From Streptomyces sp. SID12501 (GTDB lineage: Bacteria; Actinomycetota; Actinomycetes; Streptomycetales; Streptomycetaceae), in NCBI RefSeq assembly GCF_010550245.1, contig NZ_JAAGLU010000043.1:1-64000 (forward strand): DNA of 64,000 bases, read 5' to 3'. The notes beneath the pieces are model-generated. The model worked only from the letters and a program-made list of their open reading frames with translations. It did not search any database and was not told the DNA's origin. Shown here in pieces: positions 43,697 through 52,350 of the stretch. Each line of letters begins with the position of its first letter. The first letter of the stretch is position 1. Position numbers and translations under genes: made by a program.

Positions 43697-44995
43697 GTGC
43701 TGATCTCGTACGTATGGTCGTCCGGCAGGGCTCGGGGGAGCCCGAACGTGGACGGGGGCAAGGGCGTGGCGGAAGCAGCGGGGGCCGGCGGAGCGGGGCA
43801 TGCCCGGTACACGTTCCGGCTTCGTGTGTCGTCCACCGCTCACACGCTGCTGATGGCGGAGTGGGACCGGTGCCGGTGGGTGTGGAACGAGTGCGTGGAC
43901 AAGTCGAAGCAGGTCCATGCCTGGAACAGACACCGTCCCGAGGGCGCCGACAAGCAAACGTGCGGCCCGGCGCAGCTCGACAAGATGCTGACCGAGGCTC
44001 GTACCGCGAATGCGTGGCTGCGGGAAGGTTCCAGTGTTCCGCAGCAGCAGTTGATCCGGGACTTCGGGAAGTCCCGCGCCAAGGCCCAAAAAGACATCAA
44101 GGAACGTCTGCCGATGCGGCAGCGGGCCGGGATGCCGAAGTGGAAGAAGAAGCGCGAGGCGCTGCCGACGCTGAACTACACCCGGCGCGGCTTCCGGTTG
44201 AAGGACAACCGACTGCACCTGGCGGGCGGGGTCGTCCTGAGCGTGGTGTGGTCGCGTGCCCTGCCTGCCGCCCCGTCCTCCGTGCGTGTCCATCAGGATG
44301 CTCTAGGCCACTGGTACGCCAGCTTCGTCGCGCCTGCCGAGGCGGAGCCGCTGCCCGCCACCGGCCGCGTGATCGGTGTCGACTGGGGTGTGAAGGAGAC
44401 CGCGACCACCACGTCCGACGCCCATGACCTTCCTCATGCCGCTCACGGCAAGAAAGCCCAGAAGCAACTGACCCGGTACGACCGGATGATGGCCCGCCGC
44501 AAGCCCAGGAAGGGGCAGGCCGCCTCGAAGGGCTACCGCGAGGCCAAGCACCTGCGCGCCAAGGCGTACAAGAAGGCGGCCCGGCAACGCCAGGACACCG
44601 GCCGCAAGTGGGCCAAGAAGGTTGTGCGCGACCACGACGCGTTGGCTGTCGAGGACTTCAAGCCGAAGTTCCTGGCCAAGTCCACCATGGCCAGGAAGGC
44701 CGCCGACGCCGCGATCGGCGCCACCAAGGCGGCCCTGACCGAGATGGGCCGCAAGCACGGCCGGGATGTACGGCTCGTGCATCCTGCGTACACCACTATG
44801 GACTGTCGACACTGCCATGCGAGAGCCAAGCACGCACTGCCGCTGTCCGAACGAACGTATACCTGCACCGTGTGCGGAGCCGTATCCCCCAGGGATAAGA
44901 ACTCCGCACACGTGATGCTGGTCCGGGCTGGTCTCAACCCGGCTGGTGCCGAGGGCGTAAGACCACCAGGGGCGCGGCCCCCGGTGGCAGCCTGA
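43697..44995 (+). CDS. tnpB: TnpB, RNA-guided RuvC-like nuclease
   Basis: 432 aa, GTG at 43697 with GAGGGG seven bases upstream; a shorter start in the Gly/Ala-rich segment before ARYTFRLRV (residue 36) is possible. The RuvC-like catalytic triad is intact: D229 in GVDWGVKE, E319 in LAVEDFKPKFL, D400 in SPRDKNSAH. Four zinc-binding cysteines lie at C370, C373, C390 and C393. A basic lysine-rich helical region (260-310) contacts nucleic acid in known TnpBs. TnpB cuts DNA matched by the guide RNA made from the element right end, helping the element persist. All key residues are kept, so it may be active. Confidence 0.92.
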   Translation: MLISYVWSSGRARGSPNVDGGKGVAEAAGAGGAGHARYTFRLRVSSTAHTLLMAEWDRCRWVWNECVDKSKQVHAWNRHRPEGADKQTCGPAQLDKMLTEARTANAWLREGSSVPQQQLIRDFGKSRAKAQKDIKERLPMRQRAGMPKWKKKREALPTLNYTRRGFRLKDNRLHLAGGVVLSVVWSRALPAAPSSVRVHQDALGHWYASFVAPAEAEPLPATGRVIGVDWGVKETATTTSDAHDLPHAAHGKKAQKQLTRYDRMMARRKPRKGQAASKGYREAKHLRAKAYKKAARQRQDTGRKWAKKVVRDHDALAVEDFKPKFLAKSTMARKAADAAIGATKAALTEMGRKHGRDVRLVHPAYTTMDCRHCHARAKHALPLSERTYTCTVCGAVSPRDKNSAHVMLVRAGLNPAGAEGVRPPGARPPVAA

Positions 44996-45062
44996 GCCAG
45001 AAATCCCTGATCAACCCTGGAGGGCGAGGAATCCCCTTCCCTTCAGGGCGGGGAGGACTCAA
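44940..45062 (+). ncRNA. Putative omega RNA (reRNA) scaffold of TnpB
   Basis: By analogy with other TnpB elements, the 3' end of the gene and the right end form the guide RNA scaffold. Two hairpins are visible: CCACC-A-GGGG/CCCC-C-GGTGG (44963-44987) and the terminal hairpin at 45032-45054. The guide would begin at about 45063 and read TTGGTGTTGACGGTGACCTT, which is bmp2 coding sequence. Confidence 0.6.
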
Positions 45063-46132
45063 TTGGTGTTGACGGTGACCTTGCCGTCGATGATGTCCTG
45101 CTTGGCCTTGTCGACAGCGGCAACGACGTCCGTCATCGCCTTGTACTTCGGGTTGGTGTCGGCGAAACCGACGCCGCCCGACTTGAGGTCGGCGCGCACG
45201 ACGCCGGTCAGCGGCTTGCCCTCGTACACGGACTTGGACAGGTCGTAGACCGCGCCGCCGACGTTCTTCAGGGCCGAGCCGAGGATGTAGTCCTTGTACG
45301 CGGCGAGCGCCTGCTGGCTGTACTGGTCGGAGTCGACACCGATCGCCCAGATCTTCTTGGCGGCGGCCTCGGAGATCACGCCCTGACCGGACAGACCGGC
45401 CGCGGCGTAGATCACGTCGGCGCCGGCCTCGATCTGGCCGCTCGCCGCGTCCTTGCCCTTGTCGGGGCTGGAGAAGCCGCCCTCCTGGGGCGTCTCCGTC
45501 AGATACTGCGACTCGATCTTGATGCTGGGGTTGACGGACTTGGCGCCCTGGACGAAGCCCGCCTCGAACTTGTGGATGAGCGGGATGTCCACGCCACCGA
45601 TGAAGCCGATGTGGTTCACCTTCGTCACCTTGGCGGCGGCGACGCCGGCCAGGTAGGAGGCCTGCTCCTCGTGGAAGACGAGGTCGGCGACGTTGTTCGC
45701 GGTGACCGACTCGTCGTCGATGATGCCGAAGGAGGTCTTCGGGAACTTGGCGGCGACCTCCTTGACGGCGGGCCCGTAGACGAAGCCGACGCCTATGACC
45801 GGGTTGTAGCCGGCCTGGGCGAGCTGGGTGAGGCGCTGGACCTTGTCCGCGTCGGACTCGCCGTCCTGCGGCTCGATGTCCCGGCCGCCCATCTTGAACT
45901 CGGTGCTGGCCTTCTCGAAGCCGGCGTAGGCGGCGTCGTTGAAGGACTGGTCGCCCTTGCCACCGATGTCGTAGGCGAGGCCGATGCCCTTGCCCGAGTA
46001 CGTGCCGGACGACGACGCGTCGGCGCTGTCGGCCTTCTTGCTGGACTCACCGCAACCGGCAGCCGTGAGAGCGACGACCGCGACGGCCACCGCAGCTTGA
46101 GAGAACCGAGTCCTCCGAGAAATAAGACGCAC
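45059..46132 (-). CDS. Bmp-family nucleoside-binding lipoprotein 2
   Basis: 357 aa, GTG at 46132 with AAGGGG upstream. Lipobox LTAAGC (Cys about 24). Same Bmp fold as the protein at 41438-42493 and closely similar along its length (LAYDIGGKGDQSFNDAAYAGF; GYNPVIGVGFVYGPAV; HIGFIGGVDIPLIHKFEAGFVQG; IWAIGVDSDQY). The stop TGA (45061-45059) and third base of the last codon lie in the right end of the TnpB element. It has its own operator variant at 46216-46227. With two receptors and one transporter, each may bring a different nucleoside class. Confidence 0.93.
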   Translation of the reverse strand: MRLISRRTRFSQAAVAVAVVALTAAGCGESSKKADSADASSSGTYSGKGIGLAYDIGGKGDQSFNDAAYAGFEKASTEFKMGGRDIEPQDGESDADKVQRLTQLAQAGYNPVIGVGFVYGPAVKEVAAKFPKTSFGIIDDESVTANNVADLVFHEEQASYLAGVAAAKVTKVNHIGFIGGVDIPLIHKFEAGFVQGAKSVNPSIKIESQYLTETPQEGGFSSPDKGKDAASGQIEAGADVIYAAAGLSGQGVISEAAAKKIWAIGVDSDQYSQQALAAYKDYILGSALKNVGGAVYDLSKSVYEGKPLTGVVRADLKSGGVGFADTNPKYKAMTDVVAAVDKAKQDIIDGKVTVNTN

Positions 46133-46215
46133 AGCAGGCACCCCTTCATCCCCACGGCACCGTCCCCGGCCCGCTTTCCCAATGCGCCACCTGCGGCAGC
46201 GATTGCGGCGCACAG

Positions 46216-46227
46216 TAACGCGCGTAG
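46216..46227. promoter_or_regulatory. Nucleoside-operator variant upstream of bmp2
   Basis: TAACGCGCGTAG, identical to the bmp1 site, 83 bp upstream of the bmp2 start. Confidence 0.75.
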
Positions 46228-46398
46228 ACAGGGAGGGGAACGGGGTTTCGAGAGGCCGTTATCGATTCGTGCCGAGCGGGGTTACGTTTGCCCACGCGCG
46301 GTTACGGCCGGGTGAAACAAAGGGACGAAGGTACATGGAAGGGGCACGGAAGGGGGCGGCACGCCGCGTGCCTGCGAGGACCCCCTCCCCAGCCACTA

Positions 46399-47658
46399 CT
46401 AGGCCTGCCGCTGCCGGCCGTCGATCAGCGCGGCGGCGGTGAAAAGTTCCACACCGACCGTGATCGCGTACTCGTCGGCGTCGAAGTCGCCCTGGTGCAG
46501 ATCGCGCGATCCCCGCTCCCCCGGCCTGCGCACGCCGAGCCGGGCCATCGCGCCGGGCACGTGCTCCAGATACCAGGAGAAGTCCTCGCCGCCGAGGCTC
46601 TGCGCGGTGTCCTCGACGGAGTGGGTGCCGCGCCGGGCGGTCATCGCGTCGCGCAACAGCTCCGTGACCTCCGCGTCGTTGACGACGGGCGGCACCCCTC
46701 GCACATAGGTGATCTCGGACTTGGCCCGGTACAGGCCGGCGATCTCGTCGATGGCCGCGTGGACGAGGTCGGGGGCCTGGTGCCAGGTGTCGAGGTCGAG
46801 GCAGCGGACGGTCCCGGAGAGCTCGGCGTGCTGGGGGATCACGTTGCAGGCGTGGCCCGACTCGATCCGTCCCCAGGTCAACGAGAGCCCGCTGCGGGCG
46901 TCGACGCGCCGGGCGACGAGCGCGGGCACCTCGGTGGCGACGCGGGCGGCGGCGATGACGAGGTCGGTGGTGAGGTGGGGGCGCGCGGTGTGGCCGCCGG
47001 GGCCGTCGAGCGAGATCTCCAGGCGGTCGCAGGCTGAGGTGATGGGACCGTGGCGCAGTCCGATCCGCCCGGCGTCGACCTTCGGGTCGCAGTGCACGGC
47101 GATGATCCGGCCGACCCCGTCGAGCGCGCCGCACTCGATCGCGTCGGCGGCGCCGCCGGGCAGGATCTCCTCGGCGGGCTGGAAGAGCAGCCGCACCGGC
47201 CGTGGCAGAGCGCCCTGCCGGTGCAGTTCGGCGAGGACGAGCCCGGCGCCGAGGACGACGGTGGTGTGCACGTCGTGACCGCAGGCGTGGGCGCGGTCGG
47301 GCACGGTGGAGCGATACGCGCAGTCACTCTTCGTGTCCGGGATGGGGAGCGCGTCGATGTCGGCGCGCAAGGCGAGCGCGGGCACGGCGGTGCCGCCGTC
47401 CTGGCCATCGGGATCGGTGCCGATGTCGCCGATGTCACAGATGAGCCCGGTTCCGGTGGCGAGCACGCGCGGCTCGAGGCCGGCCTTCTCGAGCCGTGCC
47501 TTGATGGCGGCGGTGGTGCGGAACTCCTGGTTGCCGAGCTCCGGGTGCATGTGCAGGTCGCGTCGGAACGCGACGAGTTCGGCGCGCAACGCCTCCGGCA
47601 GCGTGCCGGGAAGCGCGGCTTCCCCGGGGAGATCGGCCTCGGACTCTCGGGACATCAT
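46399..47658 (-). CDS. M20-family amidohydrolase/peptidase
   Basis: 419 aa from ATG at 47658 with AGAGGGTG six bases upstream (a second ATG at 47655). Dinuclear metallo-amidohydrolase: FRRDLHMHPELGNQE near residue 33, ALRADIDALPI near 97, the metal motif HACGHDVHTTVVLG near 124, FQPAEEILPGGAADAI near 157, dimerisation-domain SLDGPGGHTARPH near 210 and final SLGGEDFSWYLEHVPGAMARLG near 369. Family members split N-acyl amino acids, hippurate-type compounds or indole-acetyl conjugates. Mycobacterial AmiA/AmiB lie near deoD and lpdA (recalled), so the association with nucleoside genes is old. Confidence 0.92.
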   Translation of the reverse strand: MMSRESEADLPGEAALPGTLPEALRAELVAFRRDLHMHPELGNQEFRTTAAIKARLEKAGLEPRVLATGTGLICDIGDIGTDPDGQDGGTAVPALALRADIDALPIPDTKSDCAYRSTVPDRAHACGHDVHTTVVLGAGLVLAELHRQGALPRPVRLLFQPAEEILPGGAADAIECGALDGVGRIIAVHCDPKVDAGRIGLRHGPITSACDRLEISLDGPGGHTARPHLTTDLVIAAARVATEVPALVARRVDARSGLSLTWGRIESGHACNVIPQHAELSGTVRCLDLDTWHQAPDLVHAAIDEIAGLYRAKSEITYVRGVPPVVNDAEVTELLRDAMTARRGTHSVEDTAQSLGGEDFSWYLEHVPGAMARLGVRRPGERGSRDLHQGDFDADEYAITVGVELFTAAALIDGRQRQA

Positions 47659-47970
47659 GTGGTTCACCCTCTGAAGGGTAGGACGCCCGGGCGGTCGGCT
47701 GACCAGGATCAACAAAATTTCAACCTGTCAGAGGAAGAAAAACTGACCGCCGGAGGCATACTCGCGAACTGGAATGGGTAAAATAGCGGCCCTTTCCCGG
47801 CAGCCACTTGCGTCTACCCCCGTCCAGGTTGCCACGCCGTCCACCGCGCCGACGGAACTGTCCACCCACCGGAACGGCCGGGGTCACGGCACATGAACAT
47901 TGGCACACAGTCTCCGCCTCCCGCGTGAACGCCCCTTCGGCCGCACCACCCCCGGGTAACGTGCACCCCC
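47659..47970. promoter_or_regulatory. 312-bp divergent region between amidohydrolase and methyltransferase
   Basis: An AT-rich block at 47700-47790 probably holds the amidohydrolase promoter. TAACGT at 47957-47962 lies eight bases before the GTG of the methyltransferase. A 40-codon frame at 47774-47896 was judged unconvincing. No palindrome of the nucleoside-operator type is present. Confidence 0.4.
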
Positions 47971-48678
47971 GTGACCGCCCCGAACCAGGCGTCCGTATCG
48001 GACTCCATACAGGCCGCCCTACCGGACTCACCGGACTTCCTCCATGCCACCCGCGCGTCCTACGACGCCATGGCCGCCGACTACACAGAGCGATACGCGG
48101 ACCACTTGGCGGACCTTCCCCTGGACCGCGCCCTCGTCGCCGCCTTCGCCGAGCTGGTGCGGGCGCAGGGCTCCGCGCCCGTCGCGGACATCGGCTCCGG
48201 TCCCGGCTTCGTGACCGCGAGACTGAACGCCCTCGGCGTCCCGGTGTTCGGCGTGGACCTGTCCCCTCGCATGGTGGCGCTGGCCCGCCGGGCCCACCCC
48301 GGACTCCGGTTCCACGTCGGCTCGATGACGTCCCTGGACCTCCCGGACGAGACCCTGGGTGGAGTCCTCGCCCTGTACTCGATCATCCACATCCCGGACG
48401 CCGCCCTGCCCACGGTGTTCGCGGAGTTCCACCGTGTGCTGGCCCCCGGCGGCCACGTCCTGCTGGGCTTCCAGACGGGCTCCGACGACGGCCCCCTGCA
48501 CCTCGCGGAACGCTTCGGCCACGAGATGTCCCTGGACTACTGGTTCCGTACGCCGGACAGGGTGGCCGAACTCCTGGCGAAGGCGGGCCTGACCCTGCAC
48601 GCGCAAACGATCCGCGAACCGTACGAGGACGAGACCCGGCAGCGCGCGTATCTGCTGGCGCGCAAGCCGGTGGGGTAG
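47971..48678 (+). CDS. Class I SAM-dependent methyltransferase
   Basis: 235 aa, GTG at 47971. SAM-binding motif I VADIGSGPGFVTARL near residue 72, motif II FGVDLSPRMVALARR near 94, and motif IV-like LGGVLALYSIIHIPDA near 130. The pattern is that of Methyltransf_11/25 enzymes acting on small molecules; the substrate is unknown. It converges on the glycopolymer locus. Confidence 0.88.
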   Translation: MTAPNQASVSDSIQAALPDSPDFLHATRASYDAMAADYTERYADHLADLPLDRALVAAFAELVRAQGSAPVADIGSGPGFVTARLNALGVPVFGVDLSPRMVALARRAHPGLRFHVGSMTSLDLPDETLGGVLALYSIIHIPDAALPTVFAEFHRVLAPGGHVLLGFQTGSDDGPLHLAERFGHEMSLDYWFRTPDRVAELLAKAGLTLHAQTIREPYEDETRQRAYLLARKPVG

Positions 48679-48701
48679 CCCTCAGGGAAGGAACACGGGC
48701 G

Positions 48702-50000
48702 TCAGCCCGTCGCCTTCGCTTCCTTGGCCGGGTGGGACGGCTCCGTCGACACGCGCTCCACGTCCCGGGCCGAACCGGTGACGCCCGAGAGGAATCCCTG
48801 CGCCCGCGGTGACGCGTTCGCCGTGAGCCAGGCCGGGTCGATGTCGCAGACGGCGACCTTGACGTCCGTGCCCGCCAGGGCCAGGGGGAGCGTGTGGACG
48901 ACCGTCGAGGGGAAGCTGAGGATCGTACGGCCGATGGGGCCGCGGCGGGCGATCAGTTCCAGGGGGAGGTCCGGGCGGACCACCTCCAGGCCCGTGCAGG
49001 CCGCCAGGTCCTGGAGTTTCTCGGCGCTCTCCCGGCGGTGGGCGAAGTAGCGCGTCACACCGTGGGCCTTGGCCAGGGTACGGACCGCGTCGCGGTAACG
49101 GTCTGCGTCGACCACGCCCGTCTCGACGAGTGACGTGCCGACCATGTCGGCGCCCTCGGAGATGAGCGGGGGGCCGAAGCGGGACCGGGTCCAGGCGAAG
49201 TCGTTGGACGTGACCTCGACGCCCGCGGGGGTGTCCTCGATCGGCATCGAGGAGAAGATCTCGACCCGGCGCCTGCCGCCCGGGGTCAGCCGGCGGCGGG
49301 CCTTCGACGACACCGGGATGAACAGCAGGTCCCGCGCTCCGGGGCGCTGCGACTTGCGGTGCCAGCGCACCAGGCGCTCGCCACGCGCGAGCTGGGAGAC
49401 GAACTCCATGGTCGCCGTGCCGTCGTCGACCACGACGAGGTCACGGGCCTTGGTGATGTTCAGAAGTACCTGTACGTAGCGGGAGAACGGGTCCCCCATC
49501 ACGATCCGTTCCGTCCTGCGCAGCAGGGGGGCGAGACCGCCGATCGTGCGGAAGGGGGCCGAGGTTCCGGCCCGCGCGTCCTCCCAGCGGACCTCGTGAC
49601 CCTCCTCGCGGGCGAGTTCGGCCATGCGGCGCAGCTGGCCCCGGGTCATCGGGTCGACCGGGGAGAGGACCACCAGGGTCAGTCCGCCACCGGCGGGTTC
49701 CCGGTGGATCTCCGGCCGGCTCCGGCCCCTGCGCCAGCGGCGCGACGCCTGTCCGGGGATCCTTCCGGAGAATTTGCCCTTTTTGCGGGCGGAAACAGCC
49801 GACGCCGGACCGCCGGCCCCCTCCGGGCTGAGCGCATGCGCGTGCACATGCGCCCATTCCAGCACGTTCAGAAGCTGGACCGGGCTCTCGACAAAGGCGA
49901 GAGTTTGGGGGCCGGTGGTACCGGCGCGTGGGCTCATCGACGTACGACCGTCGCTTCCGTGAGTACGGACTGGGGGATCCGCGTGGACGACAGTGGTCAC
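48702..50000 (-). CDS. Polysialyltransferase-like glycosyltransferase
   Basis: 432 aa from GTG at 50000 (ATG at 49937 possible; neither has a strong SD). After a disordered N-terminus, TLAFVESPVQLLNVLEWAH (near residue 34) matches the opening of the bacterial alpha-2,8-polysialyltransferase family. Also seen: LVVVDDGTATMEFV near 195 and RYFAHRRES near 310, typical of nucleotide-sugar-binding halves of that family. A basic insert (RRWRRGRSRPE) lies near 90. It is the last gene of a leftward operon with NeuB- and NeuA-like genes, so it probably polymerises or transfers the nonulosonic acid. Confidence 0.7.
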   Translation of the reverse strand: MTTVVHADPPVRTHGSDGRTSMSPRAGTTGPQTLAFVESPVQLLNVLEWAHVHAHALSPEGAGGPASAVSARKKGKFSGRIPGQASRRWRRGRSRPEIHREPAGGGLTLVVLSPVDPMTRGQLRRMAELAREEGHEVRWEDARAGTSAPFRTIGGLAPLLRRTERIVMGDPFSRYVQVLLNITKARDLVVVDDGTATMEFVSQLARGERLVRWHRKSQRPGARDLLFIPVSSKARRRLTPGGRRRVEIFSSMPIEDTPAGVEVTSNDFAWTRSRFGPPLISEGADMVGTSLVETGVVDADRYRDAVRTLAKAHGVTRYFAHRRESAEKLQDLAACTGLEVVRPDLPLELIARRGPIGRTILSFPSTVVHTLPLALAGTDVKVAVCDIDPAWLTANASPRAQGFLSGVTGSARDVERVSTEPSHPAKEAKATG

Positions 50001-50035
50001 CGGCTGGCGCCGGTGAGGCCGCTGAGTGGTGCGGA

Positions 50036-50971
50036 TCAGGCGGTGACGGGCTCGCCCGCCGCAGCCGCGACCTCGGCGTCGGCGATGACGCCGGTGACGC
50101 GACGGAGCTTCTTCATCGGGCCGATCTCGGACTCGTAGACCTTCTTGACGCCGTCGCCGAGGGACTCGGAGATGGTGCGGATGTCACGGACGAGGCGGAC
50201 CAGACCCTGCGGCTCGACGGAGGCGGCCTGGTCGGAGCCCCACATCGCGCGGTCGAGGGTGATGTGGCGCTCGACGAAGGTGGCACCGAGGGCGACCGCG
50301 GCCAGCGTGGTCTGCAGGCCCGTCTCGTGGCCGGAGTAGCCGATCGGGACGTTCGGGTACTCCTTCTCCAGCGTGTTGATCACGCGGAGGTTGAGCTCCT
50401 CGGCCTTCGCCGGGTAGGTCGACGTCGCGTGGCAGAGCAGGATGTTGTCGCTGCCCAGCACCTCGACCGCGTGACGGATCTGCTTCGGGGTGGACATACC
50501 CGTCGACAGGATGACCGTACGGCCGGTCTTGCGCAGGGCGACGAGCAGCTCGTCGTCCGTCAGGGACGCGGAGGCGACCTTGTGAGCCGGGACGTTGAAG
50601 TTCTCCAGGAACGCGACGGCCTCGGTGTCCCACGGGGAGGCGAACCAGTCGATGCCGCGCTTCTTGCAGTGCTCGTCGATCTGGCGGTAGTCGTCCTCAC
50701 CGAACTCCACACGGTGGCGGTAGTCGATGTAGGTCATGCGGCCCCAGGGGGTGTCGCGCTCGATGTCCCACTGGTCGCGCGGGGTGCAGATCTCCGGGGT
50801 GCGCTTCTGGAACTTGACCGCGTCGCAGCCGGCTTCGGCGGCCACGTCGATCAGCTTGAAGGCGTTCTCAAGGTCACCGTTGTGGTTGATGCCGATCTCG
50901 CCGCAGATGTACACGGGCTGGCCGGGGCCGGCGGTCTTCGAGCCGAACGAGCGCAAGCGGGTGGTGGTCAT
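50036..50971 (-). CDS. NeuB-type nonulosonic acid synthase without SAF domain
   Basis: 311 aa, ATG at 50971. NeuB TIM-barrel motifs: YICGEIGINHNGDLENAFKLIDVAAEAGCDAVKFQKR (residues 20-57), DWFASPWDTEAVAFL near 104, KVASASLTDDELL near 127, ILSTGMST near 150, LCHATSTYPAKAEELNL near 175, IGYSGHE near 205, ERHITLDRAMWGSDQAASVEP near 230. The enzyme condenses phosphoenolpyruvate with a mannose-type sugar or its phosphate to make Neu5Ac-, Kdn- or related acids. The C-terminal antifreeze-like SAF domain of normal NeuB (about 350 aa) is missing. Context and S. coelicolor cell-wall chemistry point to Kdn (recalled). Confidence 0.88.
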   Translation of the reverse strand: MTTTRLRSFGSKTAGPGQPVYICGEIGINHNGDLENAFKLIDVAAEAGCDAVKFQKRTPEICTPRDQWDIERDTPWGRMTYIDYRHRVEFGEDDYRQIDEHCKKRGIDWFASPWDTEAVAFLENFNVPAHKVASASLTDDELLVALRKTGRTVILSTGMSTPKQIRHAVEVLGSDNILLCHATSTYPAKAEELNLRVINTLEKEYPNVPIGYSGHETGLQTTLAAVALGATFVERHITLDRAMWGSDQAASVEPQGLVRLVRDIRTISESLGDGVKKVYESEIGPMKKLRRVTGVIADAEVAAAAGEPVTA

Positions 50972-50983
50972 GACTTTGGTTCC

Positions 50984-52300
50984 TTACTTCTTGTTGAGGG
51001 GGTCGAGAGAGGGGCCGAGGATCCAGCTGGCGATCTCTCGGATCGCGCCGTCGCCGCCGGGAACGGTGGTGACCGCGCGTGCGGCGCCGCGCACAACGTC
51101 GTGGGCGCTCGCGACCGCCACGGGCCAGCCCACGAGGGCGAAGCACGGGAGGTCGTTGACGTCGTTGCCGACGTAGAGCACGCGCTCCGGCGCGATGCCC
51201 TGCTCCTCGCACCACTGCTTCAGCGCGAGGTCTTTCCGGTCGATGCCGTGCAGCACGGGCAGCTGTAGCTTCCGTGCGCGTGCGGCGACGACCGGGTTCT
51301 GTTCCGAGGACAGGATCAGCATGGTGAGGCCGCTCTTGCGCAGAGCGGCGATGCCGAGTCCGTCTCCGCGGTGCACGGAGACGAATTCCTGTCCCTCGGA
51401 GTCGATCAGCACCCTGTCGTCTGTCTGGGTGCCGTCGAAGTCGAGTACGACCGCGTCGATGTCGTCGGCGGTCGGGAGGGCGCCGGGGCGGTTCGCGTCG
51501 AAGAGCGTCGCGAGGGCCCGGGCGCGGGCGAGGTCGTGCGGGTCGTCGATCTCCAGCACGCGGGCCGGGTCGGTGCGCACGGGTTCGGTGTGACCGAAGA
51601 AACGGTGCTTCGACTTACGGAAGCCGGTCGCGTCCATGGCGTAGACGGCGCCGGTCTCCAGGAGGTCCTGAGGGCGGTCCTGGCGGCGGGGCCGGAAGGA
51701 CTTGTCGTGATTTACGCCATAGCCACCGCCGGCAGTGACCGTTTCGGTGGCCACGGAGCCGGTGCCGCCCTCGACGGCCGTGCGCTCGCCGGGCGCCGGC
51801 TGCGGGTCGTCGGCGGCGTCGCGCCAGATGAAGCCGTGGAAGGGCGCGACGGTCAGCGCGCTGTCCGCGCCGTTGTGCACGACCGCGTTGACGACGCCGT
51901 CGACGTCCTCGCGGATGATGAACGGGCTGGTGCACTGGACGAGCAGGACCACGTCGACCTTGGCGCCGTGCAGCGTCTCGTGGGCGTCCATGGCGTGCAG
52001 GACGGCGGCCTCGGAGGTCGCGGTGTCACCGGCGATGGCGGCGGGGCGCAGCACGACCTCGGCGCCGGCCTGGCGGGCGGCGGCGGCGATCGCCTGGTCG
52101 TCGGTGGAGACGACGACGTCCGTGACCAGCTTGGCGGCGAGGCACTCGCGCACAGCGCGGGCGACCAGCGGAACCCCGCCGACGGGCAGCAGGTTCTTCG
52201 CGGGCACGCCCTTGGAGCCCCCTCTCGCGGGGATCACTGCGAGCACGCGGGGCCGCGCGGTCGCTCGGCCCGCTTCCGGGTTGGACTCCGGGTTGGACAT
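50984..52300 (-). CDS. Nonulosonic acid cytidylyltransferase (NeuA-type) fused to KdsC-like HAD phosphatase
   Basis: 438 aa, ATG at 52300 with AAGGAG eight bases upstream. N-terminal cytidylyltransferase: RVLAVIPARGGSKGVPAKNLLPVGGVPL near residue 18, VVVSTDDQAIAAAA near 62, LLVQCTSPF near 118, and YAMDATGFRKSKHRFFG near 218. A 30-residue Gly/Thr-rich insert lies near 165-195. C-terminal HAD phosphatase: LDFDGTQTDD near 283, ILSSEQNPVV near 320, and YVGNDVNDLPCFALVGWPVAV near 375. One chain would thus dephosphorylate the sugar-acid phosphate and activate it with CMP. The two steps flank NeuB chemistry, and the genes are 13 bp apart. Confidence 0.9.
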   Translation of the reverse strand: MSNPESNPEAGRATARPRVLAVIPARGGSKGVPAKNLLPVGGVPLVARAVRECLAAKLVTDVVVSTDDQAIAAAARQAGAEVVLRPAAIAGDTATSEAAVLHAMDAHETLHGAKVDVVLLVQCTSPFIIREDVDGVVNAVVHNGADSALTVAPFHGFIWRDAADDPQPAPGERTAVEGGTGSVATETVTAGGGYGVNHDKSFRPRRQDRPQDLLETGAVYAMDATGFRKSKHRFFGHTEPVRTDPARVLEIDDPHDLARARALATLFDANRPGALPTADDIDAVVLDFDGTQTDDRVLIDSEGQEFVSVHRGDGLGIAALRKSGLTMLILSSEQNPVVAARARKLQLPVLHGIDRKDLALKQWCEEQGIAPERVLYVGNDVNDLPCFALVGWPVAVASAHDVVRGAARAVTTVPGGDGAIREIASWILGPSLDPLNKK

Positions 52301-52350
52301 TGCCTGTACTCCTTGACGCTCTTCGCGTGTTTGACGGGGGATCCGGTGGG

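Larger units (their letters stand above)
43630..45062 (+). mobile_element. IS200/IS605-group element with TnpB only (IS1341-like)
   Basis: Consists of a tnpB gene with no tnpA nearby. The left end is marked by an imperfect hairpin (43637-43645 with 43652-43660); the exact left boundary is uncertain. The right end is the typical nested hairpin TCCCC-TT-CCC-TTCA-GGG-C-GGGGA (45032-45054) followed by GGACTCAA ending at about 45062. There are no terminal inverted repeats or target duplication, as expected for single-strand transposition. The right end touches the last codons of bmp2. Confidence 0.75.

Noticed and set aside
44993..45062. A tnpA (Y1 transposase) partner for the TnpB element
   Set aside because: No HUH-type frame is present on either side; the element is tnpB-only.
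47774..47896. A 40-codon frame MGKIAALSRQPLAST...
   Set aside because: No SD at a useful distance, modest third-position GC and no known relatives from memory; left as intergenic.
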